Shown piece by piece: positions 54,510-64,000 of a DNA stretch of 64,000 bases. Source of the DNA: Candidula unifasciata. Lineage: Eukaryota > Mollusca > Gastropoda > Stylommatophora > Geomitridae. A program made the translations under genes and the position numbers. The DNA lies in contig CAJHNH020006223.1 of the NCBI GenBank assembly GCA_905116865.2, positions 415,004 to 479,003 of the forward strand, read 5' to 3'. Under the pieces are notes generated by a model that was given only the letters and a program-made list of their open reading frames with translations, had not been told where the DNA came from and made no database searches. Numbering within the stretch: position 1 is the stretch's first letter; each line of letters starts with the position of its first letter.

Positions 54510-54714
54510 CTGAAATAAACACCACTTTTAAAAGAGAACAAACATCACCCGTCAAATTTGTGTGTAAATATTACTTTTTCACTGTTAGTACGTTGTACAA
54601 ATCTATTTCCTTGTTGATCTTTGGGACTGCTTTTTACCGGACCTGGGCAACTGCTTACTGAGCAGTTGGGAGACTTAAATTGCCATAATTTGTAAGACAG
54701 ATTAGTAAATTTTT

Positions 54715-54910
54715 ACCCCACCAGGACACCACACAAGAGATAAACACCTGATGACACAAAGTGCCACCACGTGAATGAGGATCACCTATGGAGAGGTCCC
54801 AGAAACTGCGTTCAGCCATTGGAACATATTTTTGATCGGGCTATCTTGCGGTCTCTGACAAGAGCTAGGGGTAGGGCTCAAAATAATGAGAAATTTCAGC
54901 TCACAAGATG
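54715..54910 (+). repeat. Hairpin-ended dispersed repeat, copy 4
   Basis: ACCCCACCAGGACACCACAC and ACAAAGTGCCACCACGTG, then GACAAGAGCTAGGGGTAGGG. The end hairpin is decayed here. Confidence 0.8.
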
Positions 54911-55554
54911 ATTGGATCATTGACGATAGATTTTCTGCGGTTGGCAAAAATAAATATGAGCAATGCAGTCCACAGAGTGTCAAAGGGCAAAGATGAAGCT
55001 CGTGCTGTTTGGCCGAAGCATGCCAAGCAAAGAAAGCAATGAGGAAATAGAAGGCTATTTTTTTAAAGCCATAAGCTAATGAGATGCTAGTCTTGTTTTC
55101 AACCCAGAAAGAGTCCGGTCTTGCGGCACCAAGAGAGTGAAAGTGAATCTACAAGCAACTGAATGTATGCTCAAGTGTCAACACTAGTTCCCAAAAAAAA
55201 ACATTACCATCATGCCCTTAGTTTGCTGTCGTGCAAGTGAATGCAGATAGGTGAGATCTGAAGTGTCATTGGCTGGAAGTGTTCATCTGCGTGCCCTTAT
55301 TATCAGGTAACAAATTATAATGTTCTGTGTGGTTGCATTCTAGACGTCTAACCGCTGAAACACTAAATGAGAAACAATGGAGTAACAATAAACCAGAGTT
55401 GGTGGCTGTTTAGTGTTTTCTTAACATGTGTTCATATTTCAAGCAAGAGGTGTTGAAGTACTTGACAATGCACCTGACAAAGCTGCATTACCAGAGCCAA
55501 TAAGAGGGTTATTGCAGAATATGTATGCACTCAGTAACAACACTACCAAAATAC

Positions 55555-56122
55555 ACAGCATACGAAATACTTCTTGCAACTATTGTAACACATTTTTGTT
55601 CGATATTAAAGCAAGAAAGCTTTTTATCAATCCGGTAATGTGTACCACTGTTTCCAGCAAAGTTCTAGAAAAAAAAATTGACTTATAAGGTGAAAGAAGA
55701 ACGTGGAAGAACCAAAGCAAAACAAATAAACGTGCTTATTACAGATAATTCTCAAGACTGAACAATTAAGAACAAGTAATGAAATATACAATTTAGGGAA
55801 AATATTAGGTATCATACACGCACACTCAAAGGAATTGAAAAATCAGCAATTAAATAAATATTTAGACAAATGCCAGCCTCCCCACTACACAAAACCTGCT
55901 TAAAAGAGTGGACAGAGGCAATGTGTGCTTTTTGGTAGAAATACTGTTACAAATTATACAGCATAAAAAAAACCTTCTGGCAATTAGTTTAACACATTTT
56001 GTTAGATCTCAAGGCAAGAATGCTTTGTATCAATCCGGTAATGTGTAAGAGAGGAGGATTTTATTTTAAGTTTTTTTATTGGGTGGAGATTCATCCTTCA
56101 TGTGAGGCAGAGAAAAAAGGAC

Positions 56123-56179
<57 letters not shown>

Positions 56180-56655
56180 CAAGGAAGACACAAAAAGGGA
56201 AAGAGACAGAGACACACACAGAGATGAAAGGGAAGATGGACACAAAGAGGAGGGAGCAGCAGACAGACAGACAGACGGAGACGAGCAAAATGCCTTTGGC
56301 CAGTCACACACGACTGTAAAGATGATGAAGCAACATTACGGCACATACACTATGAAGATCTCAACTGTCTTGATCTGACATTCACACTGTTCTCTACTGC
56401 ATGCTATCTTCACCCATATTTCCAATGCACATGCCACCTGATCAGTCTTAATTCTCTAAGTACCCGACAAAAAGAATATTGTGCCATGAAGTCACTAGCC
56501 ATATGGACAAGCGTAAACAATGTTAAATGTAAGCATTTAGCAGCCATGCGGTGCCGTAACACACAGCATAAAAACACTTCTTGCAATTAATGTAACACAT
56601 TTTTGTTAGATATCAAAGCAAGAACGCTTTGTATCAATCCGGTTATGTGTAGCAC
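55555..56655. repeat. Three spaced copies of a ~90-bp segment
   Basis: ATCAATCCGG(T) recurs at about 55628, 56029 and 56633, each preceded by TAACACATTTTTGTT-like and AAAGCAAGAA sequence. Spacing 401 and 604 bp. Confidence 0.8.
56120..56290. repeat. (GA)n microsatellite and purine-rich tail
   Basis: About 26 GA units at 56123-56175 with one GC interruption, then mixed AGACAGACAGAC. Confidence 0.95.
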
Positions 56656-56835
56656 ATTAAAAATCATCGGCACTTGCCAGAGTTAAGTTACATTAAACTA
56701 GATTAAATGACAGACCAGCATAATAGTTATTCAAAATATATTTAAAATACAACAGAAAAGTTGTTCTAACAGCAAGTTATTGGCATTTGTGACTGCTACT
56801 GCAGTCTGGATTGATGTTCAATGAAAGTTACAAAC

Positions 56836-56993
56836 CTTAAGGCCCATTGTTGTCACTGCTGCGGTACAAGTAAGATCAAAGCTGCTCTTGATTTTAAACA
56901 ACATTTTATACACTTGACATAGCGTTTTCTTGTAGCAGCTAACTCTGAAGTGTCAGATCGGAATACACTGGCCATTTTTAACATTTTCTTCAT
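56836..56993 (-). pseudogene. HSPD1: HSPD1 relic, first coding exon
   Basis: Start-like ATG at 56984 or 56993; one frameshift between VKCIK and the following block. Ends AAVTTMGLK/GTTTGT, phase 0, as in Hsp60 (VAVTMGPK). Confidence 0.7.
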
Positions 56994-57144
56994 AAAGAGC
57001 AGTGGAAAAAAAAAAGGACAATTAGTACTACTACTAGTAGTCTCAGTTTCAGCTTTATAGCAAAACAGGTCACCCCATCGTTGCTCCGCTCCTGTGCCAA
57101 CTCACAAGCAAAAAATTAAATGAAGGAAGCTGCTGAGATACAGT

Positions 57145-58260
57145 AGCTGCTGCTCGCAAGTCCCAGCCATCTAGTTTAGCCCCAATCCACGCTGTGCGTA
57201 TCAGGGGAGATACTATCAGCGGTGACGGAAGTGAACAATTTAAGTCGCCTGGAAGTCCGCAATTGACATTAGCGACTACGGTGTCCGGAAATTTTCGATC
57301 TTTTGGCAATTTCTGTTACCACGGAAACAATTTGAAACTTGCTTCAGAAATGTCGGCTGGGGTTTTGGGATGGGTCCTAATCTCATGAAATTTTGCGATT
57401 GGTGTGATTTTTACCCACTCCAAATAGCTGAAAACAGCGGGAAGGAACCCGATTAACAGCGCATGTCTACGACAGCCGGACGTCCTGTTTTTCTGTTACA
57501 TCCGTTTGATTGAAAATAGCGATAAGTATTCAGGGTTGGCTTTAGGCTTTAACTGTTACTGGCAATGCTAGTTATAATTGAATTCTCCGTCCAATTTTAC
57601 ATTTGTGTATAAAATTTCTTTCTGAACAGTGGCTAGGTAGATGTACAGTGATATTTTTCAGGCAATCGCTGGCTCAGCCAGTGACTGTCTCATTGGCTGC
57701 CATCTTGTCCAATGACAGTCCAATGTAAACAAAGCCAAAACAAAAGTTGCGCAGTTTGGTTGTACAGAGAAAACCTCTTGTTTCTGGGAGGCAAGTTTTA
57801 GCAGCTGCTTTCTACATATCTTGACAAAAACCTACATATATCAGCTCAGAAATAACATACAAGCCTAAATGAGGTACCGTTGGAAAGAGATTGTTTACAG
57901 CTATCTAACTGTGCTGGTTTTATTGGTGTAGAGGGCATTTTGAAAATTTGACTAAAGTACCTATTGACATGTAGGGTATATTTTCGGCCTCGATAATTTG
58001 GGACCGTTATTCAGAGGGTAGACTAATATATATTTTCAATATCTTTCTATCTTGGTACTCACACATCCTGACTTGTTTCACACCTGTCCCTCTCACATTT
58101 ATGTTGCATTTTGGAAAGTTTTCAAAATATCCCTTCAAGCCAGTCACGTGACTTAATTGCGCACGCTGCTGCTCATGGGTCCTAGTCATCTAGTTAAGCC
58201 CCATTTCACACTGCGTGAGCGGCATGGGGGGCACGTGGCGGTGTCGGTAGTCGCCGGAGA
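57145..58260. repeat. Repeat copies next to the HSPD1/HSPE1 interval
   Basis: 57270-57960 is the second copy of the 34187-34862 repeat. It is bracketed by two similar short direct segments, 57145-57230 and 58165-58255 (GCTGCTGCTC, CATCTAGTTAAGCCCC). Confidence 0.75.
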
Positions 58261-58312
58261 ACCGCAAAGTCACGTGACTGTGGCTCGAAAGGATATTTTG
58301 CGGCCGCCATCT
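58140..58312. promoter_or_regulatory. Candidate promoter zone between HSPD1 relic and HSPE1
   Basis: Two perfect GTCACGTGAC palindromes (about 58142-58151 and 58269-58278), another CACGTG at about 58232, and GCCGCCATCTT (a YY1-type start motif) near 58302-58312. One more CACGTG lies near 58622. GC content rises here. No clear heat-shock element was found by eye. Role is inference. Confidence 0.45.
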
Positions 58313-59449
58313 TTACTGACCGTTAGTCGGAGGACAACCCAAAAAAAAAAAAAAAATCAGAAAAAAAGTCTTGAGATTCTTCAGCCATTTTTAGTAACCT
58401 CTCAGCATCACATTTTAAATCACATTCGTCGTAGGATAGCCTTTTTTTCAAATTCTTGTGCTACTGTCTTGTCGCACTTATTTTCACTAGCTTAGTTGTT
58501 CCCACAAATGTTATGAATGCAGATTTATTATTTATTACAATTTATCTTTACATTCACAGTTACTTTCCTTACAGTCGGTTACAAATTTAATAAACGACAA
58601 CCATGCCATCCATGTTGAGCCACGTGGGCATCGCCATGGTCGCCGACGACACAAACATTTGACATTTTAAAAATATATTAATCTTGCAACTAGCAGAGGT
58701 AACTACTCAATCATAAATATTATCATTAAAATCCTTTCTGATATAGTCTGTAGCTGCACATAGGGATCATAATTTAAAAAAAAAAAAATGCTATTGACAA
58801 AAATTGCACCAGTCCCTCCGGCTTACCTCGCTCCTTTTCAGAAGCAAATTCGCAAAGAGAGAGCTAGTAGTTCTGTGGAAGTTGATCTCTCATGATAGGA
58901 AAGCAGAAATTGCTGAAAGAATAGGGACTGGCTGTTGAAATATTCACACCAATAATAATCGTGTTAAATATGCTAAACAATTATCATATTTAATCACTAT
59001 TTAAAACAACACTGGTGTACTTTATTTTATGTATTTTGCCTTAGTTCTAACTATTTTAAATTAGTATATAGTATTTAAAATAAAATACAGACTCAATTTA
59101 AAGAACAATGAGCTGATCCCAAAAGGTCATGTAACGGTCGGTGAAAGTGTAACTTCTCCAATCTTGAATCTCCATATGTGTATAATTCGATAATTGTTTG
59201 CTAACAGTCCGGCGGTGTTTGCTTTAGACGGCGCAAATACAAGTGTTGTTGCATTATTTTTATTATAGCAAATGAATAATATGGTATGTTTCACAACAGT
59301 AATTATTATTATAATAGTTATATATAATATATCATAAATTATATGTTGTCTCTGTCTGACTAACAGTAACTCAGTAGTAGTAGTACTAGTAGTTAAGTAT
59401 TGAATGTACTACTAGTAATACATGTGAATACTTTTTGGTGAGTAACTGC

Positions 59450-59545
59450 ACCCAACAAAAAAGGGAGGGGGTGGGGGGAGCTTGAGGCCTCACCCTAAAA
59501 AAATTGAGGTGGGGCTTGAGGCCTTACCCCAAAAAAAAATTGGAT
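59450..59545. repeat. Two tandem copies of a ~45-bp unit
   Basis: GAGCTTGAGGCCTCACCCTA and GGGCTTGAGGCCTTACCCCA in direct order. Confidence 0.7.
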
Positions 59546-59954
59546 GGGGGATGCTCAATAGGCCAGAGTCCCAAAGTTCCAGCACTGTATTTTAATACAC
59601 ATTGTTATGTCGAGTATGGACAACTTTTGTTTTTCTAGCAAAGAAAGAAGACACTGGCTATTACTTAAGTCATAATTGTACCAGGGTATGCAAGTGTTTT
59701 TGGCAATGAAAGAGCTGATAGGCTGGCAGGGTTGGTTTCTTTTTCTTCTTTGGCTTACTGCATAGTGCTGTTGTCTGGCCACACTCCTTTTAACATATTT
59801 TTCTTTCAGTCTGGTCATGGTTGCAGATTCAGTCATCTAAAGTAGCCAGTTCGATTTAGATGTGATTCCCAGTATATGCTTTAGATTTCTTTCAACAAGG
59901 GTGCTAAAAAAACGATTAAGAAAGTAGTGGCAAACTACTGAATGTCTTCTTATT

Positions 59955-60100
59955 TCTTCTTCTTAGATTTACTGGCTGTAAAACTCCAACTTTGAAGGAA
60001 AAATCCCTAATTATTTGACTTTACTCAGGCTTGTTGGGGAGCAGTGGGTCTATTCATTCCAGCAATTGGGGGCCCCGGAACCCCCACATGGAGCTACTCT
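59955..60100 (-). repeat. Family A SINE-like piece, just upstream of the first seen HSPE1 exon
   Basis: - strand head CATGTGGGGGTTCCGGGGCC and AATGAATAGACCCACTGC, tail side GCCAGTAAATCTAAGAAGAA. Confidence 0.8.
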
Positions 60101-60188
60101 ATGTAAATTTGCAAAGAAAAACAACCGATAAACAAATACTGAGGTTGTTTTGCGATGTTCTTCAAGTGACTAACATTAATTTTTGCAG

Positions 60189-60350
60189 GCACAGGCATTA
60201 AAGAAGTTCATCCCCCTGTTTGACAAAGTACTAGTGGAAAGATTTCTACCAGAGCTTACGACAAAAGGGGGAATAATGCTTCCAGAAAGTGCAGCAGGAA
60301 GAGCGGCTGAGGCAACGGTGATTGCTGTTGGACCAGGTGCCAGAAAGGAG
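60189..60350 (+). CDS. HSPE1: HSPE1 exon (54 codons)
   Basis: Acceptor TTTTTGCAG at 60188, donor GAG/GTAAAT at 60351. Codes the N-terminal strand and mobile loop. Confidence 0.96.
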
Positions 60351-63300
60351 GTAAATAAATCAAATGCAGTTTTTTTCCCTTTTACCTAAGTTTTTATTGA
60401 ATAATGACAATGATTACATATTCCCAGAAATTATAGAATATTTTACTAATGTACTAACATCATCATCATCATGCACCTTGTAAGATGGCACAGGCATTCA
60501 CGTCTGTCCACAAATTTTGTTCCTTAGTTTTCTGGATAATTTAGGTTGATTATTATTTTTAATTTCTACCCAAAATATAATGGGCTGTCTTTCTTTATTT
60601 TCACTGAAAAATATTCAATTTAATTAGTGTCATTTTGTGACTTCTGCCCTTTATTCTCCAATAGAGTATTGACTCTCAACCAACTCATGTTAAGACAGTC
60701 ATCCTGTCTTTTGCTCTTGCATGCAGCTCACCCCATGTCCTTACCATCTTCTTCTATTTTGTTTACCGGCTGTAAACTCTAGTGGAAAGTCCTGGTTGTT
60801 CGTCCCTTTGGACTTTGGCTTTGTGCCAGGGTCTGAGTTTTGCGTTTACATCTCTTTTACTGCCATATTTGTGTGCAGTTGGATATTCCTTGCTGCTTTG
60901 GCAGATGCACTCCGACTTTGAAGGAAGCCCCCAATTAGTTGACTTCTACGACATGCTTGTTGGGGATGCAGTGGGTCTGTTCTTGTTTTCCCCACAAAAA
61001 TATTGTTCACATTGTGAAATAACATGTATAATGTCTAACTTAAAAGCAGAAAAACAAAAATAAAAAATCACGTGTCCCACACTTGCAACAACTTGTCAAA
61101 GTAAATTATTCCTTTTTTCATTACCCAGAATTTTTTGTTTTAAACTAAGCCGGATATAAGCAAGGTTCTACTGTAGTTTGAGAATGGAGGCAGTCACTTC
61201 AGCTTTCTGTAATGGTGAGAAACACACATTTGATTGTATAGGACACACAAAGCATTCTGAGAAAGGTGGAGACTAGTATGCTTTATGCAGAGTGGAAAGT
61301 ATCACTTCAAAAAATTGCAGGCAATGAGCAACCTTTGGATATTTTTTCCAGGGTATGATGGTGTGTCGGAAAACAAATAAATAGATAGATTAGATGGTTT
61401 TGTGCCACTTGATGGTACATGACAGGGTGATGTGGTCCTGGGAGTTGGGTAAAAGGCGACAAGATAGGAGAAGATAAATTATCATGATCTAGAAATAATG
61501 GTGCAATGGGGAATGTTGCCAGAGGATCTGGCCGACTCTCAACACTGAAGAGGAAAGGCAGGATAGACATATAACCAGACTACTGCTGGCCCCACTGATA
61601 CTGCAGCTCTGCTAAAGATGACAGAGCACTGTGATATCGGTCCTTAACTTCTTATGGTTTCCGGAGCCACATGGGAAAAACAAGAATAGACCCATGGCCT
61701 CCCCAACAAGCATGTCATAAGAGCTGAGTAATTGGAGAAATCCTTCACAGTTAGAGTGCTTCTGCCTGAGGCAGGAAGCTAAGAGTCTGCATACAAATAA
61801 AAAAGTCAGATCTGTAAAATGGATGTGCACACAACACTCGGGAACTGGAACCAGACTAGAGAACAAGAACCTGAGTGGTGTGTGCACATCCGTTTTACAG
61901 ATCTGATTAATTTTTTTGTATGCAGACTGTTGGTTCCTTGCTTCTCAGGCAGATGCACTCTGACTTCTAAGGAACCCTCAGTTAATCGACTCTTATGACA
62001 TGCTTCTTGGGGAGGCTGATAGAAATCACAAGCTTAGATAAAATAACGCGTAAGAAAGTATGAACAAAGAATTAAATGTGGAGCAGGCTAGGTGGGACGT
62101 TACGAGAGGAAAGGAATGATGAGTTTATAATCAGCATCTGCACCTTAAGACTAGATATTTGCTGTGGGAGATGGAGCACCTGTGAGAATGCCCAGTGTGT
62201 TTTGATGTTGATTCCTAAATCAGTAAATCACCTTGTCCTTGCACTGCAAACTACATGTTGTAGAATACTTTAATGACAAGGACAGTAATAATTTCTCCTT
62301 CCTGGATGTTGCAGAATGGTAATGTTGTTCCTCCTAGTGTCAAGGTTGGTGACAGAGTCTTGCTTCCACAGTATGGAGGAACAAAGGTGTCCTTTGAAGA
62401 AAAGGTAAATTGTTTTGTGTACAGTTTTAATAATCCTGCTTTGGGAGAGGGATTTAGATTGTTCTCTTCCGGGTATTAGCATATCAGCTCTTCGTTGTCT
62501 ACTGAAAAAGGAGACGGAGCATGCATGGAAATTTCCCGAATGTAGAGATGTCAGTTTTTGATTGATTGATTGATTCATTCTTCCATGATTTGGACCAGTC
62601 ATATCAATGTCAAAAGAATATAAATTTCCAATTGTAACTCTGAAAGGTAGAGCAAGATTAATTAATATTATGTACACACAAAACAACTGAAGGGTATTTA
62701 CAAATTTGCAGCAGTTCCTTTATAATCTGTGCAGTGCTGTTACAACAGCAGGACTCCATAGGGGGAAGAAGGGGGTGGGGATAAACCTACTGTCCTTTAA
62801 CGTGCATGTTGTCAAAGGTAACTAATCAAGGGTTTGTTGAAATCCAATGTTTTTGGCAAAAAGGTGTAGATATCTCAGCCTAGCTGTACAATGCAGCAGT
62901 TTGCTAGCCACCCTTTTACAGGACAACCCCAGGGAAAATTAAGACTGTACTAATTACTATCTGTGACAGGACCATATATTTTTCTTAACCACTTTGTTTT
63001 CAAAGTGTAGCACTGATCCGGATCCTTGCTGTGTGCTCTATAAATTTCTGATGCACACTCTGCTTTTAATATTTTCTAGTATTTTTCTGAATGAGATTTG
63101 CTGTTTTACTCTAAAGTATCTTGCACAACATAATAAGTAAAGTAAAGTAAAGGACCCCTTTCCACGCCTTTAGGCCTATAGGGAATATACGGCTAAACTT
63201 ATATTTTTATAAACCAGTTGGCACAGGCACAGAATGGGTGATGTGGTCAGCATCACGCCGGCCGCCTTTACTTTCCTAGAACTGCACCCGGTACCCACTC

Positions 63301-63698
63301 AAGGCTGGGTCGACCTGGGAGCCAAGGTCATTTTTTTTAAAAGTCCGGCTCCGCCAAGGAGCAAACCCACAGCCTTGCGATCTGTGGCGAGCATCTAGCC
63401 GCTCGGCCACCAATCTATGGCGAGCATCTAGCCGCTCGGCCACCGATCTATGGCGAGCATCTAGCCGCTCGGCCACGGTGACTCCCCATGACATAATATG
63501 CTTTATTTATTATTGCAGTTTTTGTTTTTTTATGCTACTTTCAATTAAATTTACACTTGGGTTTCATCATTTAATAATAACAGCATAAATTTATGGCTAT
63601 TTTAAAGCTGCAGATGATACAATTTTGTGTTTTTCTTGTAATTTCAGGAATATTACTTATTCAAGGATGGTGACCTTCTCGGAAAGTTTGAAAGTTGA
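60189..63698 (+). CDS. HSPE1: HSPE1, mitochondrial Hsp10 (GroES), first Met exon not found
   Basis: Three exons, all phase 0: 60189-60350 (54 codons), 62315-62404 (30) and 63648-63698 (16 and TGA), giving 100 residues; with the missing Met the length (101) matches human (102). Exon one reads AQALKKFIPLFDKVLVERF, then TTKGGIMLPESAAGRA with the GGIML mobile loop that binds Hsp60, then EATVIAVGPGARKE. Next NGNVVPPSVKVGDRVLLPQY and GGTKVSFEEK. Last EYYLFKDGDLLGKFES. Family knowledge: a seven-subunit lid for Hsp60 in the mitochondrial matrix. The GT-AG borders are clean. The start exon should carry only the Met; one candidate ATG/GTATGT is at 59281, but I cannot decide. Introns hold family A, D and E repeats. 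The gene looks functional while its usual neighbour HSPD1 is broken. Confidence 0.95.
60745..60995 (-). repeat. Family A SINE-like repeat in HSPE1 intron
   Basis: Reversed copy: TTTACCGGCTGTAAACTCTA at the tail side, CAGATGCACTCCGACTTTG in the middle, GTTTTCCCCACA at the head. Confidence 0.85.
61655..62015. repeat. Two family A copies tail-to-tail (inverted pair)
   Basis: 61655-61860 runs forward (GGAGCCACATGGGAAAAACA to GGATGTGCACACAACACTCG). 61865-62015 runs backward (GTGTGCACATCCGTTTTACA to CATGCTTCTTGGGGAGG). The transcript could fold into a hairpin of about 150 bp. It lies in the HSPE1 intron. Confidence 0.85.
62315..62404 (+). CDS. HSPE1: HSPE1 exon (30 codons)
   Basis: Acceptor GATGTTGCAG at 62314, donor AAG/GTAAAT at 62405. 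Codes SVKVGDRVLLPQYGGTKV. Confidence 0.96.
62800..62950 (+). repeat. Family E tail
   Basis: GTGTAGATATCTCAGCCTAG, CTGTACAATGCAGC and CACCCTTTTACAGGACAACC. Confidence 0.7.
63137..63487 (-). mobile_element. Family D tRNA-derived SINE with triplicated A-box
   Basis: The body is as at 32567. The - strand head carries three tandem 33-bp units (63379-63411, 63412-63444, 63445-63477), each with TGGCCGAGCGGCTAGATG, the tRNA A-box region. One B-box (GGGTTTGCTCCTTGG) follows. It lies in the last HSPE1 intron, opposite strand. Confidence 0.92.
63648..63698 (+). CDS. HSPE1: HSPE1 last exon (16 codons and stop)
   Basis: Acceptor GTAATTTCAG at 63647, stop TGA at 63696-63698. The rest of the window is 3' UTR or beyond; no AATAAA seen before 64000. 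Confidence 0.95.
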   Translation, partial: EYYLFKDGDLLGKFES

Positions 63699-64000
63699 TG
63701 ATGTCAGTGAAGTCACTTCTGACTGCATTGTTCAAATCTACATTATACTCATATGTTAGTGAAACAGAGAACTTTTGTAGAGGATCCGTTCAGAAAATAA
63801 TTTGGATTTCAGCTTTTTTCTGTGTTTAGTAGCAAAATAGTATAAGGGGTATGATCTGTTCCTCATTCTTTTGTAATTTTGCATTTTTTCGGGATATGAA
63901 AATTATGTGCTGTTGTCGTTAATTTGGATCATGAAAATTTTGTGTTACTGTCGTATTTGCCTAGTTTGGGAAATGTTGGAAAGTGTGATTTTCATATTGA

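Larger units (their letters stand above)
48403..56993 (-). pseudogene. HSPD1: Decayed HSPD1 (mitochondrial Hsp60), four recognisable exons
   Basis: Four exon relics lie on the - strand in the right order. (a) 56993-56836: MLKMASVFRSDTSELAA with RKRYVK, then after a frameshift AAVTTMGLK and donor GTTTGT, matching the Hsp60 leader and the end of its first coding exon. (b) 54509-54361: CIQSIILELGSCVHK, LLIIMGDFDIEALSAKVLN, donor GTGAGT; Hsp60 has SIQSIVPALE...EALSTLVLN and the same phase. (c) 49787-49713: LRIKDVATAG then GTAAGC, for KDMAIATGG. (d) 48527-48403: QIYKIKDAVE and, after stops and a shift, NLGSGVAVPK then GTATGT, for the KLSDGVAVLK end. Stops, frameshifts and missing exons make it dead, though several splice sites survive. 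Intact HSPE1 lies head-to-head, as in other animals. Alternative: a very divergent Hsp60-like gene; unlikely given (a) and (d). Confidence 0.8.

Noticed and set aside
56310..56560. hAT transposase-like frame (FSTACYLHPYF)
   Set aside because: A loose likeness to the region before the hAT dimer domain, without other motifs. Too weak to call.
58157..58495. 112-codon ORF in the promoter zone
   Set aside because: It overlaps repeat-derived and GC-rich sequence, ends in a Lys run from an A tract, and has no homology I know.
59281..59286. HSPE1 first exon at ATG/GTATGT
   Set aside because: The donor is good and one Met codon is what is needed, but the surroundings are AT-rich and not promoter-like. 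Left as a candidate only.

Overview
The window is a gene-poor, intron-rich, TE-crowded stretch of animal nuclear genome. The evidence is exons with GT-AG (and one GC-AG) borders, nuclear genes for mitochondrial and splicing-related proteins, tRNA-derived SINEs, LINE fragments and MITEs. The mix of tRNA-headed SINEs, RNase H-bearing LINEs and LINEs ending in a C2H2 finger suggests a lophotrochozoan, perhaps a mollusc. That is inference; nothing here proves the species.

Host genes, left to right. (1) + strand, 5405-9451: the last three coding exons of a protein that may be PAAT/C10orf88-like; its 5' exons are not recognised. (2) + strand, 16919-23933: a complete three-exon FAM136A (141 aa), rebuilt here from exons too short to show as long ORFs. 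Intron 1 starts with a non-canonical GC donor. (3) - strand, 35117-27086: a complete three-exon PYM1 (203 aa), a partner of Y14-Mago in the exon junction complex. (4) - strand, 56993-48403: four ordered, eroded exons that read as a dead HSPD1 (mitochondrial Hsp60). (5) + strand, 60189-63698: HSPE1 (mitochondrial Hsp10), intact except for the exon with its first Met. Items 4 and 5 keep the head-to-head Hsp60/Hsp10 order known in other animals, but here the Hsp60 half is broken. A pair of related Cys/His exons on the - strand (43117-42654) could not be assigned.

Repeats. Family A is a ~285 bp SINE-like element ending in (GAA)n, with about 14 copies; its 3' end resembles that of the RNase H LINE. 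Family B is a tRNA-headed SINE (13159, 23427, 37999, 44722), with target-site duplications at two copies. Family C is a tRNA-headed SINE at 15785 and 22936. Family D is a tRNA-headed SINE at 32567, 32975, 47835 and 63137; the last has a triplicated A-box. Family E is a short tail family. Family G is a further tRNA-headed SINE at 22550. Two LINE groups are present: one with RNase H (1310-3475, 12560-13700, 39186-39640, 41170-41712) and one ending in RGRP/C2H2 motifs (19050-21900, 24845-25180, 36960-37700, 38643-39994). DNA elements include a hAT-type element with a perfect 8-bp duplication (6032-7073) and two foldback MITEs (33123-33497, 43701-44006).

Four large tandem arrays stand out: a 37-bp array (1-700), a 19-bp array (3745-4640), a 57-bp array in FAM136A intron 2 (19402-21563), and a 54-56 bp array in PYM1 intron 1 (30070-32206). 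The 57-bp array is an amplified piece of LINE coding sequence. A broken polypurine belt covers 50575-52700. I found no rRNA, CRISPR, operon or bacterial feature, and no clear new biochemical system. The strongest observations are the decayed HSPD1 beside HSPE1, the LINE-born minisatellite, the SINE/LINE shared tail, and a repeat family whose terminal hairpin is kept by paired changes.
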